From Leadbetterella byssophila DSM 17132 (GTDB lineage Bacteria; Bacteroidota; Bacteroidia; Cytophagales; Spirosomataceae), in assembly GCF_000166395.1 (NCBI RefSeq), contig NC_014655.1, positions 248,001 through 312,000 of the forward strand: DNA of 64,000 nucleotides. Reading direction: 5' to 3'. Under the pieces are notes generated by a model, which had not been told where the DNA came from, searched no databases, and worked only from the letters and a program-made list of their open reading frames with translations. A program made the translations under genes and the position numbers. The stretch's first letter is position 1; the number at the start of each line of letters is the position of its first letter. Shown one piece after another: positions 25,973 to 34,836 of the stretch.

Positions 25973-27375
25973 ATTGTATTTTTTTAAGTTTGTAGATATT
26001 TTAATTTGTCGATTTTGGAAAGCTTTCTACCTCTTGTTGAATTTTTGTTGCCCGATTTTATTTTGACCTATTTTCACTTGAAGAAAGTGGATAATGTTCT
26101 TGGTACACTTCACGTTTATCTAGAGGAGAAAAATTATGATCCTTCAGATCCTATCAAAGTAGATTTAGAATCTAAGGTTTTTTTACCTGAGAGTACTATT
26201 CAGGACTTTCCCATTCGTGACAAGCGCGTTTTTCTACATGTGAGTAGAAGACGCTGGCTCAATACCAAAACTGGGCAGATGCACCATAGGGATTGGGACG
26301 AGGTAGCAAAAGGGACGCGGATGACTAAGGAGTTTTCCGCTTTTTATCCATTGATTCCAACCCCCATAGTGCTAAAAGCATTGCTGAACTTTATGGTGTA
26401 AGCGGACATCATTTTCAGCGTCAATACCGAAGTCATTTGTCCGATTTTTTGAGTTGGAATCAGCGTTCACATGCTAAAGAATGGCTTTTATTTCCTGAGA
26501 ATCTAGGCACACACCTGTCGATTGATGAAACCAGTCTATCTCATGGTGAGCTTTATACAATTTTAAAGCTGCAAAAGGCCTGAAAGGTAGCGTTGTTGCC
26601 ATTGTAGCAGGCACTAAGGTCGATGTAGTAATAAAAGTGCTTCAACAGCTACCGGAAAAAAAGCGAAAAAAGGTTCAGGAAATTACACTAGATATGGCTC
26701 CGAATATGGAGCAAATAGCAAAACGTTGTTTCCCCAAGGCAAGCCGAGTGACAGACCGATTTCATGTGCAACGACTAGCTATTGACGCATTACAAGACAT
26801 CCGCATTCAACATAGATGGGAGGCCATAGACAAGGAAAATGAAGCGATAGAACAAGCTAAATCAAGCGGCACGGATTACCAAGTACCAATATTGTCTAAC
26901 GGAGACACCCTGCGTCAGCTACTGGCGAGAAGCAGATATTTGCTATACAAAAAACAAAAAAACTGGACCGAAAGCCAGCAGCAGCGCGCTAAAATTCTAT
27001 TTGATATATATCCAGACTTAAAAATAGCTTACGATTTAACCAACCAACTAAGTCAAATATTTACAAAATCTCCCGACAAAATCTGGGGCCTAACTCGACT
27101 GGCCAAATGGCATGAAAAAGTCAGGCAGATGGGATTTAAAACATTTAATTCCGTCGCAAAATCAATAGAAAATCACTACCAAACTATTCTAAACTACTTT
27201 GACAACCGGTCAACCAATGCTGCAGCAGAATCCTTCAATCGCAACGGCGAACCGTGCAAAGATCAAGGCATTTAGAGCACAATTTCGTGGCGTCAAAAAC
27301 ACCGAATTCTTTTTGTATAGGCTTACTCAATTATATGCTTAATCCAAGATGCCCCACAAAAATTTACGTTGATCC
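25905..27375 (+). mobile_element. ISAon1-type (ISL3-like) insertion sequence, decayed
   Basis: The element is bounded by imperfect inverted repeats beginning GGATCAACG with a shared TTGTGGGG block. Its left end is duplicated (25905 or 25946). It contains a single transposase gene broken by several frameshifts. The right end directly abuts a C-terminal gene fragment at 27378. It follows the group II intron by about 20 bp. A diverged relative lies at 55139-56180. Confidence 0.8.
26006..27342 (+). pseudogene. ISAon1-family transposase, multiply frameshifted
   Basis: The reconstructed protein spans about 430 residues: an N-terminal part (26006 to about 26370) with FLLPDFILTYFHLKKVDNVL and DFPIRDKRVFLHVSRRRW; a middle segment with HFQRQYRSHL and THLSIDETSLSHGEL (first catalytic Asp region); and a third with QEITLDMAPNMEQIAKRCFP and DRFHVQRLAIDALQD. 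Frames change near 26370, near 26560 and at 27240-27255, where 16 extra bases split SFN from AKIKAFRAQFRGV. Not functional. Confidence 0.85.
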
Positions 27376-27377
27376 GA

Positions 27378-27488
27378 AACTACCTGCAGGTGAAGCAGGA
27401 CATACAGGATATTATTCAGTCGGAAATGGAAAGACTCTTAAATGACCCCGACCTGGAGTACCTGGTACTTAAGAAACCTAAAAGTTAG
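27378..27488 (+). pseudogene. C-terminal fragment of an unidentified protein cut by the IS
   Basis: The frame entering from the IS right end encodes 36 residues, with the acidic, helical segment SEMERLLNDPDLEYLVLKK before the stop at 27486-27488, followed by a strong terminator. A coherent ending plus terminator suggests the real 3' end of a gene whose 5' part was lost. Family not recognised. Confidence 0.5.
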
Positions 27489-27500
27489 TTGCACTATAAT

Positions 27501-27534
27501 GATAAAGGCAGTCCATTTTCGGACTGTCTTTATC
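27501..27534 (+). terminator. Rho-independent terminator
   Basis: A 14-bp stem (GATAAAGGCAGTCC with GGACTGTCTTTATC, one G-T pair) and a six-base loop lie 12 bp after the fragment's stop. T-rich flanks are weak but the stem is strong and nearly symmetrical, so it may work both ways. Confidence 0.75.
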
Positions 27535-27549
27535 ATTTGAAAATTCAGG

Positions 27550-27724
27550 TTAAAAATATGAATGCTCAGCGATAATCATTTGATCAGAAGGTTTAATTGC
27601 TTTTAAGCTGACAGGAACTACAGCTACCAACCTCGCACCAATAGGCCCTTCCAATAAGAGCATTTCTCGATTGTAATTTACATCCACTGGATTCGGAGAG
27701 ACATGTACAGCTATAACTGGCTGC
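27550..27724 (-). pseudogene. Unidentified C-terminal protein fragment
   Basis: The minus frame ending at the TAA at 27550-27552 is open for 57 codons and contains IAVHVSPNPVDVNYNREM and a beta-strand pattern (GARLVAVVPVSLKAI), with no start codon before an in-frame stop at about 27725. It reads like the end of a secreted or beta-rich protein. Identity unknown. Confidence 0.3.
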
Positions 27725-27733
27725 TACCCACCA

Positions 27734-27903
27734 ATGAAAGAAATAGAGAAGCTACTTGATAAAGCGCTGGATAGTGGTGCGGTAGACTATGAAAATGAGA
27801 TGCAGCGGGATTACAGGCTTGCCAAAATCATTTATCATGCGATCCTATGTACGAATGGCCTACAGATGATTACCTTCAATTGTTTTGGATACTTCAACGA
27901 TAG
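27734..27903 (+). pseudogene. Small hypothetical gene, probably frameshifted
   Basis: From the ATG at 27734 the frame encodes MKEIEKLLDKALDSGAVDYE and the helical segment NEMQRDYRLAKIIYHAI. Near 27840 the sensible sequence moves to another frame, giving DPMYEWPTDDYLQLFWILQR and a TAG at 27901. The joined product would be about 56 residues. No family recognised. The uninterrupted frame runs to 27928 but its tail looks random. Confidence 0.35.
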
Positions 27904-27951
27904 CTGCAATAATCATTCTATAACGTGATATTTAGTATTAAGTAAATAGGA

Positions 27952-27984
27952 AAACCCCGGCTAAGCTTATTTTAGCCAGGGTCT
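27952..27984 (-). terminator. Terminator downstream of the LRR-like lipoprotein gene
   Basis: ACCCTGGCTAA and TTAGCCGGGGT pair with one G-T wobble around a short loop; on the minus strand the stem is followed by TTTT. It lies about 35 bp past the stop of the gene at 28017. Confidence 0.6.
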
Positions 27985-28016
27985 GAGCCTTCTGCATTTT
28001 CGTACTATCTAAACCT

Positions 28017-28880
28017 TTAACCTCTTACCGTCCATATTGCCGTTTCAGGAATATGGAAATTGGACGGATTAGTTTTGATTTTCTCCATGGTCTGAGGAGA
28101 GACAAGAACTTTCACTCCCTTTCTATTCGTGATTCCAATGTGAACTTTATCTAAATGAGTTGTATTCAAAAGATTCACCACAGAATCCTGATATGACCAG
28201 GAATTAAATATCAGGATCTTCAAATTCGGAGCCTGCGAAAGGTCAATACTATTGGCATGACCGTAATACTCAAATACCTCTAAAGAGGTATTGTTCTTCA
28301 ACTGCACTTCACCCGGATCTCCTGACGCGTGCGGCATCATTGGAGCATAGCACTGCACTATTTTCAGTTTGTCAAGATTGGTTAAGTTTAGCGTTTCAAA
28401 ACCTAACCCTCCCGTCCACTCGATTTTTTCCAAGTTAGCATTCAAGCTTAAATCTATCGTCTTGCCACCATGTACACCCAGGTTTTGAAGATTTTTAAAA
28501 TGCCTGATATCGTCAAAGTCCTTGATAGTGGGCATCGCTCCATATTTTTGCTTGATAAATTCAGCTTTCAAATTTGGAGAGCCATTCAAATTATGACGTA
28601 AGTCTTTAACATTTAAAACGTCAGCCTGAGATACCTTGCCATTTATTTGGTTATCAGTATCAATGTTCAAAACGATTAGTAATGCTTCAAAACCTTTATC
28701 TGCTATAGTAAAGTAGGGCTCCTTTGTTTCTGTCACCTGAAAATCAACAGGATCCGGCTCATCTACAATTTGAACAGGATTTTCTGGCTTTGGTTCTTCC
28801 GGCACGAATGGATTTTCCGTCTCTGCGCAAGAAGTGATTAAAATGGCTAATAGTAGAGCCATTAAATATGCACTTTTCAT
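28017..28880 (-). CDS. Lipoprotein with leucine-rich-repeat-like region
   Basis: A 287-aa protein with a lipoprotein signal (MKSAYLMALLLAILITSCAE, lipobox ITSC), a Pro/Glu-rich linker, then an EF-hand-like loop (IDTDNQINGKVSQADV) followed by irregular repeats of the type LKNLQNLGVHG, NANLEKIEW, LTNLDKLKI, NTSLEVFEY and APNLKILIF. Such EF-hand plus LRR lipoproteins are frequent on Bacteroidota surfaces. Role unknown, possibly binding. It sits alone between the IS clusters and appears intact. Confidence 0.75.
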   Translation of the reverse strand: MKSAYLMALLLAILITSCAETENPFVPEEPKPENPVQIVDEPDPVDFQVTETKEPYFTIADKGFEALLIVLNIDTDNQINGKVSQADVLNVKDLRHNLNGSPNLKAEFIKQKYGAMPTIKDFDDIRHFKNLQNLGVHGGKTIDLSLNANLEKIEWTGGLGFETLNLTNLDKLKIVQCYAPMMPHASGDPGEVQLKNNTSLEVFEYYGHANSIDLSQAPNLKILIFNSWSYQDSVVNLLNTTHLDKVHIGITNRKGVKVLVSPQTMEKIKTNPSNFHIPETAIWTVRG

Positions 28881-29022
28881 AACGTTAATTTATTTAATTA
28901 GGACTTTGATTTTATTGATTTCCTCATTGCTAATAAGATGTATGTAAATAAAATTGAATGGGTAAGAACCTAATAGCTCGATAAAAACTTGGACACAAAA
29001 CTAAGTTAACAATTAATTAGAT

Positions 29023-29337
29023 TTGTGTATGTCAAAACATCGAAAAACATGGAGTTTGGAGGAGAAAGAGAAGATTGTACTTCATTCTATCCAGCACGGC
29101 GTAAGTTATTCATCGCGAGAATTTGGGGTTTCTACTGTGAGTATTTATAATTGGAAAGAGAAATTTGAGAAGTTAGGCAAAAGTGGCTTGGAAGCAGGAG
29201 CAATGACAGATGCCGAGCGTGAACTCAAACAATTACGTCGTGAAAACGAAGCTCTAAAAAGGATAGTTGCTGAAAAAGAGTTAGCTATTCAAATTAAAGA
29301 TTCCCTTTTAAAAAAAAGTCAATCTCTAAAGAAATAA
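29023..29337 (+). CDS. IS3-family transposase OrfA (helix-turn-helix)
   Basis: The product (104 aa) has an N-terminal helix-turn-helix (WSLEEKEKIVLHSIQHGVSY, then SREFGVSTVSIYNWKEKFE) and a C-terminal leucine-zipper-like coiled coil (ELKQLRRENEALKRIVAEKE). It ends in an A8 run at 29310-29317, a slippery sequence where a -1 shift would join it to OrfB, the usual IS3 expression mode. Confidence 0.85.
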   Translation: MCMSKHRKTWSLEEKEKIVLHSIQHGVSYSSREFGVSTVSIYNWKEKFEKLGKSGLEAGAMTDAERELKQLRRENEALKRIVAEKELAIQIKDSLLKKSQSLKK

Positions 29338-30232
29338 AAATCCAGGTAGTTGACGAATTTCTAGAGCAAGGGAGGCCTAAATATCTAGTATTAAAGCATG
29401 TAGATTTACCTCGAAGCAGCTACTATTACATTTCTACAGGTACAAAACCGGGGAAAAGGGCCTCAGGTTATGTATATGATATGGAAAATAATAGGTTTGA
29501 TATGGATTATATTTTACAAGAAACTAAAACACTTCTGGAGGGCGAATTTGTGGATTATGGGTATTATAAAACCTACCGCTATTTAAACCAAGAAAAGGGA
29601 TTGAGAATTGGGGCTTATAGAACCTATAAGCTCATGAAGGAAAACAATTTATTAAAATTTCAACGCAGTAATACCAAGAGAATAAGTAGGAACTGGGTAA
29701 AAGAACTCGTTCCCATTGTACAAAGAGAATTTGCATTCCTAGAATTTGATATTAAATATGTATATATCCAAGGAAAACGCACAAATGCGCAAGTACTGAC
29801 AATTTTGGATGTTTTTTCGAGATGGCAATTGGGACAATACATCGCAAATTCTATTAAATCTGAAGATGTAATAAATCTATTTGAACAAATTTACAAACTT
29901 ATCCGATACCAAAGCAATTTATAGTAAGAAACGATAATGGCTCACAATTCGAAGCTTTAATAGTTCAAGAATATCTAAAACAAAAAGGTATAACTCAGGA
30001 ATTTACAAAACCGGCAACACCTCAACAGAATGGACATATAGAAGCCTACCATTCAATTCTGGAAAGTGCTGTATGTCAACGATTTGAATTTGAAAGCCTA
30101 CAAGAATTTAAACAAGTAATGATAAGATGGAAAAAATTCTATAATTTCGAAAGAATACATGGCGGTCTTCACTATAAGTCCCCTAGAAAATTCCTCGAAT
30201 CAATTGGTGTAAAAATTGATCCGAATTGGTGA
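29311..30232 (+). pseudogene. IS3-family transposase OrfB, frameshifted
   Basis: Reached by a -1 shift at the A8 run, the frame continues as IQVVDEFLEQGRPKYLVLKH, then EFAFLEFDIKYVYI with the first catalytic Asp. Near 29905 the frame breaks: coherent sequence resumes as IVRNDNGSQFEALI (second Asp) and QQNGHIEAYHSILES (Glu), ending at 30232. One extra or missing base around 29900 explains it. DDE residues are all present, but the gene cannot make full transposase as read. Confidence 0.8.
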
Positions 30233-30257
30233 AATAAATTAAAAATAGTGTCCAAGT

Positions 30258-31202
30258 AATTGCGTTTAAGACAAAAGTTTTACCGTTATATTTCCAAGCT
30301 CCTGTATATACATCTCCAAACCAAATATTGCCTTCTGAATCTTCTTCAATAGCAAAAGGGTGTTCAAGTGTACCTGGTTCTGATTTATTTCCATTTCTTT
30401 TACTTGTTGGATGGATTAAATTATTCTTTTCAGAAAAATTTATGATTGAATTACCTTCCATTAGCAAAACGCCAATCCCATTATTTCCTATCCAAATTCG
30501 ACCTTTTGAATCTGCTAATACACTTCTGATATGCAGCAGCTCATTATCTTTTAGGTTTAATTTTTCATGATCAAAGATATTTACCATTTTACCATCATAG
30601 TTAAATAGTGCTGCATAAGTCGCAATCCAAACCTTACCGTCTTTATCTTTTGAGATACCCGTAACACCGTAAGTATTGTCAGCATTATCAGCATTTTTAT
30701 TTTTGGGTTTTGGGAAAATCAAATAGTTCATATTTATTCCGTCAAAACGATTTATTCCGTCTTCCTCACCCGCATTAAACCATAAATCTCCATTGGTTTT
30801 ATTCCAATCAAATATTGGGTTGTTATTTATAGACGGATAATTAGTAAACTTTACTTTGTCATATACACTAACACCTCTTGCAGTTCCAAACCAAATTTTC
30901 CCATTCTTGTCCTCTTGGATTGAACGGATTTGATTGTCAGATAAACCTTCATTAGTTGTAAAGTATTCAAATGATTTTCCATTATAAAAACTTACACCTT
31001 CATTATGACTTCCAAACCAATAGTTACCTTTACTGTCTTGAAAGATAGCACGTATTCCCGAAGTAAATTTCAAAGTGTCAGTTTTTGAAGTTGCCTCCAA
31101 TTCAGACTTGTTAGTTTCTCCTTCTTTTGATTTTTTCTCAACGCAAGAAAAGTTTAGGGTCAATATGATTATTAGATAAATCAAAATTATTTTTCTATTC
31201 AT
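30258..31202 (-). pseudogene. Two-component-type beta-propeller lipoprotein, 3' end cut by IS3
   Basis: The intact part encodes about 315 residues: a lipoprotein signal (LTLNFSCVEKK) and propeller blades with repeated DSKGNYWFGSHNEGVSFYNG, DKNGKIWFGTARGVSVYD, DKDGKVWIATYAALFNYDG and DSEGNIWFGDVYTGAWKYNG units, the same blade type as the sensor domain of the hybrid kinase at 36.5 kb. The frame runs into the IS3 end, adding about 25 foreign residues (to 30183). The native C-terminus is lost, perhaps only the last part of a blade. Confidence 0.75.
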
Positions 31203-31247
31203 TTCGGGTTTTTATAATATGACGCACAACTCGTTTATACATGCAAC

Positions 31248-31292
31248 AAAACTACACAAATCTCCCAATTACGGCTGGCTTGGTGTAGTTTT
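31248..31292 (-). terminator. Terminator behind the tyrosine recombinase remnant
   Basis: AAAACTACAC and GTGTAGTTTT form a perfect 10-bp inverted repeat separated by 25 bases; on the minus strand it lies just after the recombinase stop and ends in GTAGTTTTGTT. Confidence 0.5.
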
Positions 31293-31297
31293 CATCA

Positions 31298-31415
31298 CTA
31301 CAAATCGTCAAACGGACTTTTAATGTTTTGCAGGCTCTTAAGGTTTACGTGGTTGTAAATTTCGGTGGCTTTACTGCTGTTGTGTCCCACTTTCCAAATA
31401 CCGTCAACTTTCCTG
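31298..31415 (-). pseudogene. Tyrosine recombinase/integrase, C-terminal remnant
   Basis: The minus frame encodes VGHNSSKATEIYNHVN and KSLQNIKSPFDDL before the TAG at 31298-31300. GHxxxxTxxIYxH is the final catalytic box of XerD-type integrases (His and nucleophilic Tyr), and the KSLQNIKSPFDDL tail is typical of Bacteroidota integrases. Upstream sequence has no further coding similarity, so only the last 40 residues remain. It indicates that an integrative element once lay here. Confidence 0.7.
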
Positions 31416-31559
31416 TCGTTAGTAGCGGAGAAACAGGGGCACAGTTATTCAACAATTATTGACGCAACGATAGTGCCATTGCTAACATTATGCTAACTTT
31501 GGACTAATGCAATACTTATACCACCACAGACGCCAGGGGCATGCCTAAACGCCAGCGAA

Positions 31560-31915
31560 ATGAAAAAATATGTTTGGATACTTTTATTCCTGGTAATATT
31601 GGTCCGCCCGGCCCACCCCTGTTCAGCATTTGTATTGAAGAACGGAAAGAGCATCCTATAGGGTAAGAACTTTGACTGGATGTTAGACAATGGGTATCTT
31701 GTCAAAAATTTGAAGAATACTGCTAAATTGGCTTATTTCACGCATACCGGTACGAGGTATGGACAAGTAAATACGGAAGCATTACATTCAACCAAAACGG
31801 AAAAGAAATGCCATATGGTGGAATGAATGAGAAAGGGTTTGTAGTGGAAATGCTTTTGCTGGATGATACCCGGTTTGATATTCCCGAAACTAACGGCACA
31901 TTTATTACGTATTAA
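31560..31915 (+). pseudogene. Linear-amide C-N hydrolase (choloylglycine hydrolase family), broken
   Basis: The ATG at 31560 opens a signal peptide (MKKYVWILLFLVILVRPAHP) followed by CSAF, the N-terminal nucleophile Cys of Ntn choloylglycine-type amidases. After NGKSIL an in-frame TAG stands where GKNFDWMLDNG continues, the family's conserved segment. A second lesion near 31755 shifts the frame; sequence resumes as WTSKYGSITFNQNGKEMPYG and GMNEKGFVVEMLLL. The frame ends where the sucrose-phosphate synthase 3' end begins, so about two thirds are missing. Confidence 0.75.
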
Positions 31916-34106
31916 TATTTTCCTCCAATATTTTATAAAGATGTTTCCTGTTTTTAATATAATGCCGGATACCCTCCAATACCCCTTCCGCCAAAGGATT
32001 TTTCGAAAAATAGACGTTGGAGTTTTCTTTCAATACCACCAGCTCAGGGCTGTGGTTACTGACTACTATTCCGTTTGTTCTGCCTCCCAGCATTCCAATA
32101 TCATTTCCGCCATTTCCGGAAACTATAAAATTCTGAATCGGCTTTTTCCATTTGTAGCTCAGATAATGCAGTGCTTTACCTTTACCGGAACGCACAGGTA
32201 CCAGATCCAGGTGAGTATTGTCCGTTACAAATATTTTGGCTCTTAATTGTTTGTCGTCCAGCATTTTGTATAGTTCTGCCAACTGGTCATCTCCGAATAC
32301 TCCTTTTATATAATAGCTTAGTTTATGCGGAGTTTGAGCTTCTTCCTCCTGGAGTTCAAGAGCAGAGTGGTCATTTAATGCTTCCAGCAGTTTTTTACGT
32401 TCCCACTGATAATTAATGTGTTTTTCCCAACCTTTATCGGCTATAAAATCTGACGTATAATAGATCTCGGTACCTACAGAGCATATGATAATTTCTGCCC
32501 TGGAAAGTAACGGATGCTGAGATAGGGCTTCCCGGGTTAATTGCACATTTCTGCCAGTGGATATACCAAATACTACCCGGTTATTATTTTCTTTTAAAAA
32601 GTCGACAAGCTCAGATAAGCCGGGCGCTTCCTCTCCTTCTATTAACGTTCCGTCCAGATCAGAAATAAAATACACCGGCGTTTTCAGAAGCGTATTTCCA
32701 GGGGCTTTTCCCGTTTCAGTTTTCTGCTCTTTTTCAGATATGGAATCTAAAAGCTGTATGTATTTTTTTGCGTGAGCATCCCAGGAGTACATTTCCTTGC
32801 TCCTTATTATTCCCTTTTCTGAATATTCCTCCCATTGCTGCCCATCGGCCAGAACAGATTTAAGCCCGTTCGCGATTTCTTCCGGTTTTTCTACATTTAC
32901 TAGCAAGCCGTTTTCCAAATTTTCCACTATATCCTTTGGGCCGCCCGTAGGTGAGGCTACAACTGGTAAACCACACGCCGCAGATTCTACTATGGTCAGA
33001 CCGAAGTTTTCTCCGGGCGTGGCATTGATAAAAACCCCTTTTTTTCTGGCGGCTATCCGGTAAATTTCGGGAACTTCATTAAAAGGATCATTCTTTTTAG
33101 GAATAGCCATCTTCCCGTAAAGGTCATATTTGTCCATTAAAAGCAGCAGGTTCGTAAGGGTTTCCTGTTCGTCAGGCGACATTAAGCTAATGTCTTTTCT
33201 AACTCCTGCGAAAATAGCCAGGTTAGCCATGGCCTGTAGTTCCTTGTCTTTGCCGTAACTATTAATGATGGTTTCAAAATTCTTGCGTTTATCAGCCCGG
33301 CCAATAGACAGTATTAACGGTTTTTCCGGTGAAAATAAAAACCGCTCTATTTCGGAATTTATACGGAAAGTGGCAATCTCCTCTTCCGTGCTCATGGTAA
33401 AACCGGGCATAACTGCCCTGAAATACGGATAAAAAATGTGGTGATTTATGCCGGGAGGAATAACCTGGAATCTAGCTTTACCATTATTTTCATACAGTTT
33501 ATATTGTGACGCTATTTCATGTTGCGTACTAACAATAATAGCATCCGCCATTGAAAGGGTGTTTTCTTCTACCTGGATGCGTTTTTCAATATTAAACCGG
33601 GTGTTTATTTTTTCAGCAGAGAGGCCTTCCCGGAGCAGAATGTTTTTTTTATTCCGGCCTAAAGAGTGCCCGGTAGCTATAAATATAGTGTTAAAAACCT
33701 TGCTCAGCTCCCCCGCAATATAATTACCGTCTGCATAGTGCCCGTGTACAACATCGGGAAAATCCTCCTGGGCCTCAGTGAAGCGTATCACTTTGTCGAC
33801 AAATTCATCCAGGTGATTCCAGAGTGACTCCTTTTCTTTATATAAGAGCCCGCCACACTGGATTCTGACAATACGCGCTTTGTCATTGACGATCTCTATT
33901 TCCCTGCCATAATCGGAAGGCACCCTTTTATCCACTATTTTCCGGGTAACTAAATCTATTTTCCGGATTCGGTGATCATGGGAAAGGGCTTCCAGAAGCT
34001 CCAAAACATATTTCACTTGCCCCCCGGTATCTTTATCACGACCTATTTCCGCATTTTTGTGCCGGATAAGACCATGAGGGCTAAATAATTGTACATAATA
34101 TTTCAT
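31905..34106 (-). CDS. Bifunctional sucrose-phosphate synthase / sucrose-phosphatase
   Basis: The protein has 733 residues in two domains. Residues 1 to about 460 are a GT4 enzyme with FSPHGLIRHKNAEIGRDKDT, GGQVKYVLELLEAL, the DVVHGHYADG donor-acceptor region and the E-x7-E signature GENFGLTIVESAACG, matching plant and cyanobacterial sucrose-phosphate synthases. Residues about 478-733 are a HAD domain with DLDGTL (Asp483, Asp485), GISTGRN and SGNGGNDIGM, matching sucrose-phosphate phosphatase. Together they would make sucrose from UDP-glucose and fructose 6-phosphate in the cytoplasm. The gene appears intact although all its neighbours are debris, which suggests acquisition with an element and retention. 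It overlaps the amidase relic by 11 bp. Confidence 0.9.
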   Translation of the reverse strand: MKYYVQLFSPHGLIRHKNAEIGRDKDTGGQVKYVLELLEALSHDHRIRKIDLVTRKIVDKRVPSDYGREIEIVNDKARIVRIQCGGLLYKEKESLWNHLDEFVDKVIRFTEAQEDFPDVVHGHYADGNYIAGELSKVFNTIFIATGHSLGRNKKNILLREGLSAEKINTRFNIEKRIQVEENTLSMADAIIVSTQHEIASQYKLYENNGKARFQVIPPGINHHIFYPYFRAVMPGFTMSTEEEIATFRINSEIERFLFSPEKPLILSIGRADKRKNFETIINSYGKDKELQAMANLAIFAGVRKDISLMSPDEQETLTNLLLLMDKYDLYGKMAIPKKNDPFNEVPEIYRIAARKKGVFINATPGENFGLTIVESAACGLPVVASPTGGPKDIVENLENGLLVNVEKPEEIANGLKSVLADGQQWEEYSEKGIIRSKEMYSWDAHAKKYIQLLDSISEKEQKTETGKAPGNTLLKTPVYFISDLDGTLIEGEEAPGLSELVDFLKENNNRVVFGISTGRNVQLTREALSQHPLLSRAEIIICSVGTEIYYTSDFIADKGWEKHINYQWERKKLLEALNDHSALELQEEEAQTPHKLSYYIKGVFGDDQLAELYKMLDDKQLRAKIFVTDNTHLDLVPVRSGKGKALHYLSYKWKKPIQNFIVSGNGGNDIGMLGGRTNGIVVSNHSPELVVLKENSNVYFSKNPLAEGVLEGIRHYIKNRKHLYKILEENINT

Positions 34107-34327
34107 AACGATACAGGATTAGTATTTACTAGTCCCATTAAATTTAATCTGTAAAGATTCATGAACCCATACGGGCTTTGGAAGATAAAGAGCCGCAGCA
34201 AAAATTGTTTGACAATTAGAATGAGAAAGTATATTTCTCCCGTAAGCAGCATGTAAATCTACAGTATTTTGGTAGGAATACAAAATTGAAACATGCATTC
34301 AGACCTTTTAAGTGCTAATTTTGATTT

Positions 34328-34501
34328 ATGGAGCGATACAGAAATTTTAAGCTTTTTCATGACATTAGTACGGAAGACTATAGTTTGCTCACCGACAAAC
34401 TTAAACCAAAGACTTTTAAGAAAGGACAACTTATTAATGTTCCCGGACAAGTTCAAAAGGAACTTTATTTTGTGAAAAGCGGTGTACAAATGTCTTACTT
34501 T
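34328..34501 (+). pseudogene. Crp/Fnr-family regulator, N-terminal fragment cut by IS3
   Basis: The first 58 codons encode MERYRNFKLFHDISTEDYSL, KTFKKGQLINVPGQ and KELYFVKSGVQMSYF, the cyclic-nucleotide-binding beta-roll of Bacteroidota Crp/Fnr proteins. The IS begins at 34501 and the frame ends inside it (34534). The rest of the gene is not found on the far side of the IS, so the locus was also deleted or rearranged. Confidence 0.8.
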
Positions 34502-34554
34502 GAAGTACTCCCGATTTTCTGGACAGCCGAATAAGTAATAACTTAGAGGTTGAT

Positions 34555-34836
34555 ATGAAAAAAGAACGACGTAAATTTTCGGCTGATTTTAAAGCCAAGG
34601 TGGCACTTGAGGCTATCAAGGAACGAAATACTGTACTTCAGATTTCGAGCAAGTACAAGATTTCACCTGCACAGGTAACGAAATGGAAGCACGAATTTTT
34701 GGAGAAAGCGACAACGGTTTTTGAGAAGGAAAGCCCGAACCAGAAAGAGTCTGAGAAAAAAGAGCAGGAACTTTATTCCAAAATCGGAGAACTTCAAGTG
34801 CAGGTAGACTTTTTAAAAAAAGTCTTGGGGAAATGA
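34555..34836 (+). CDS. IS3-family transposase OrfA
   Basis: A 93-aa HTH protein (RRKFSADFKAKVALEAIKER, ISSKYKISPAQVTKWKHEFL) with a C-terminal coiled coil (KKEQELYSKIGELQVQVDFL). Its stop overlaps the OrfB start (ATGA at 34833-34836). This OrfA type belongs to the IS3 groups that start RRxFSxxFK. Confidence 0.88.
   Translation: MKKERRKFSADFKAKVALEAIKERNTVLQISSKYKISPAQVTKWKHEFLEKATTVFEKESPNQKESEKKEQELYSKIGELQVQVDFLKKVLGK

Larger units (their letters stand above)
28987..30257 (+). mobile_element. IS3-family insertion sequence (first copy)
   Basis: Terminal inverted repeats ACTTGGACAC (28987) and GTGTCCAAGT (30248-30257) enclose orfA and orfB, 1271 bp in total. Its right end lies within the 3' part of the propeller gene on the opposite strand. 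No clear target duplication is visible. Confidence 0.85.

Noticed and set aside
27550-27724. VSPNPV segment taken as a type IX secretion C-terminal signal
   Set aside because: The rest of the C-terminal domain pattern is missing and the fragment has no start, so the similarity is too short.
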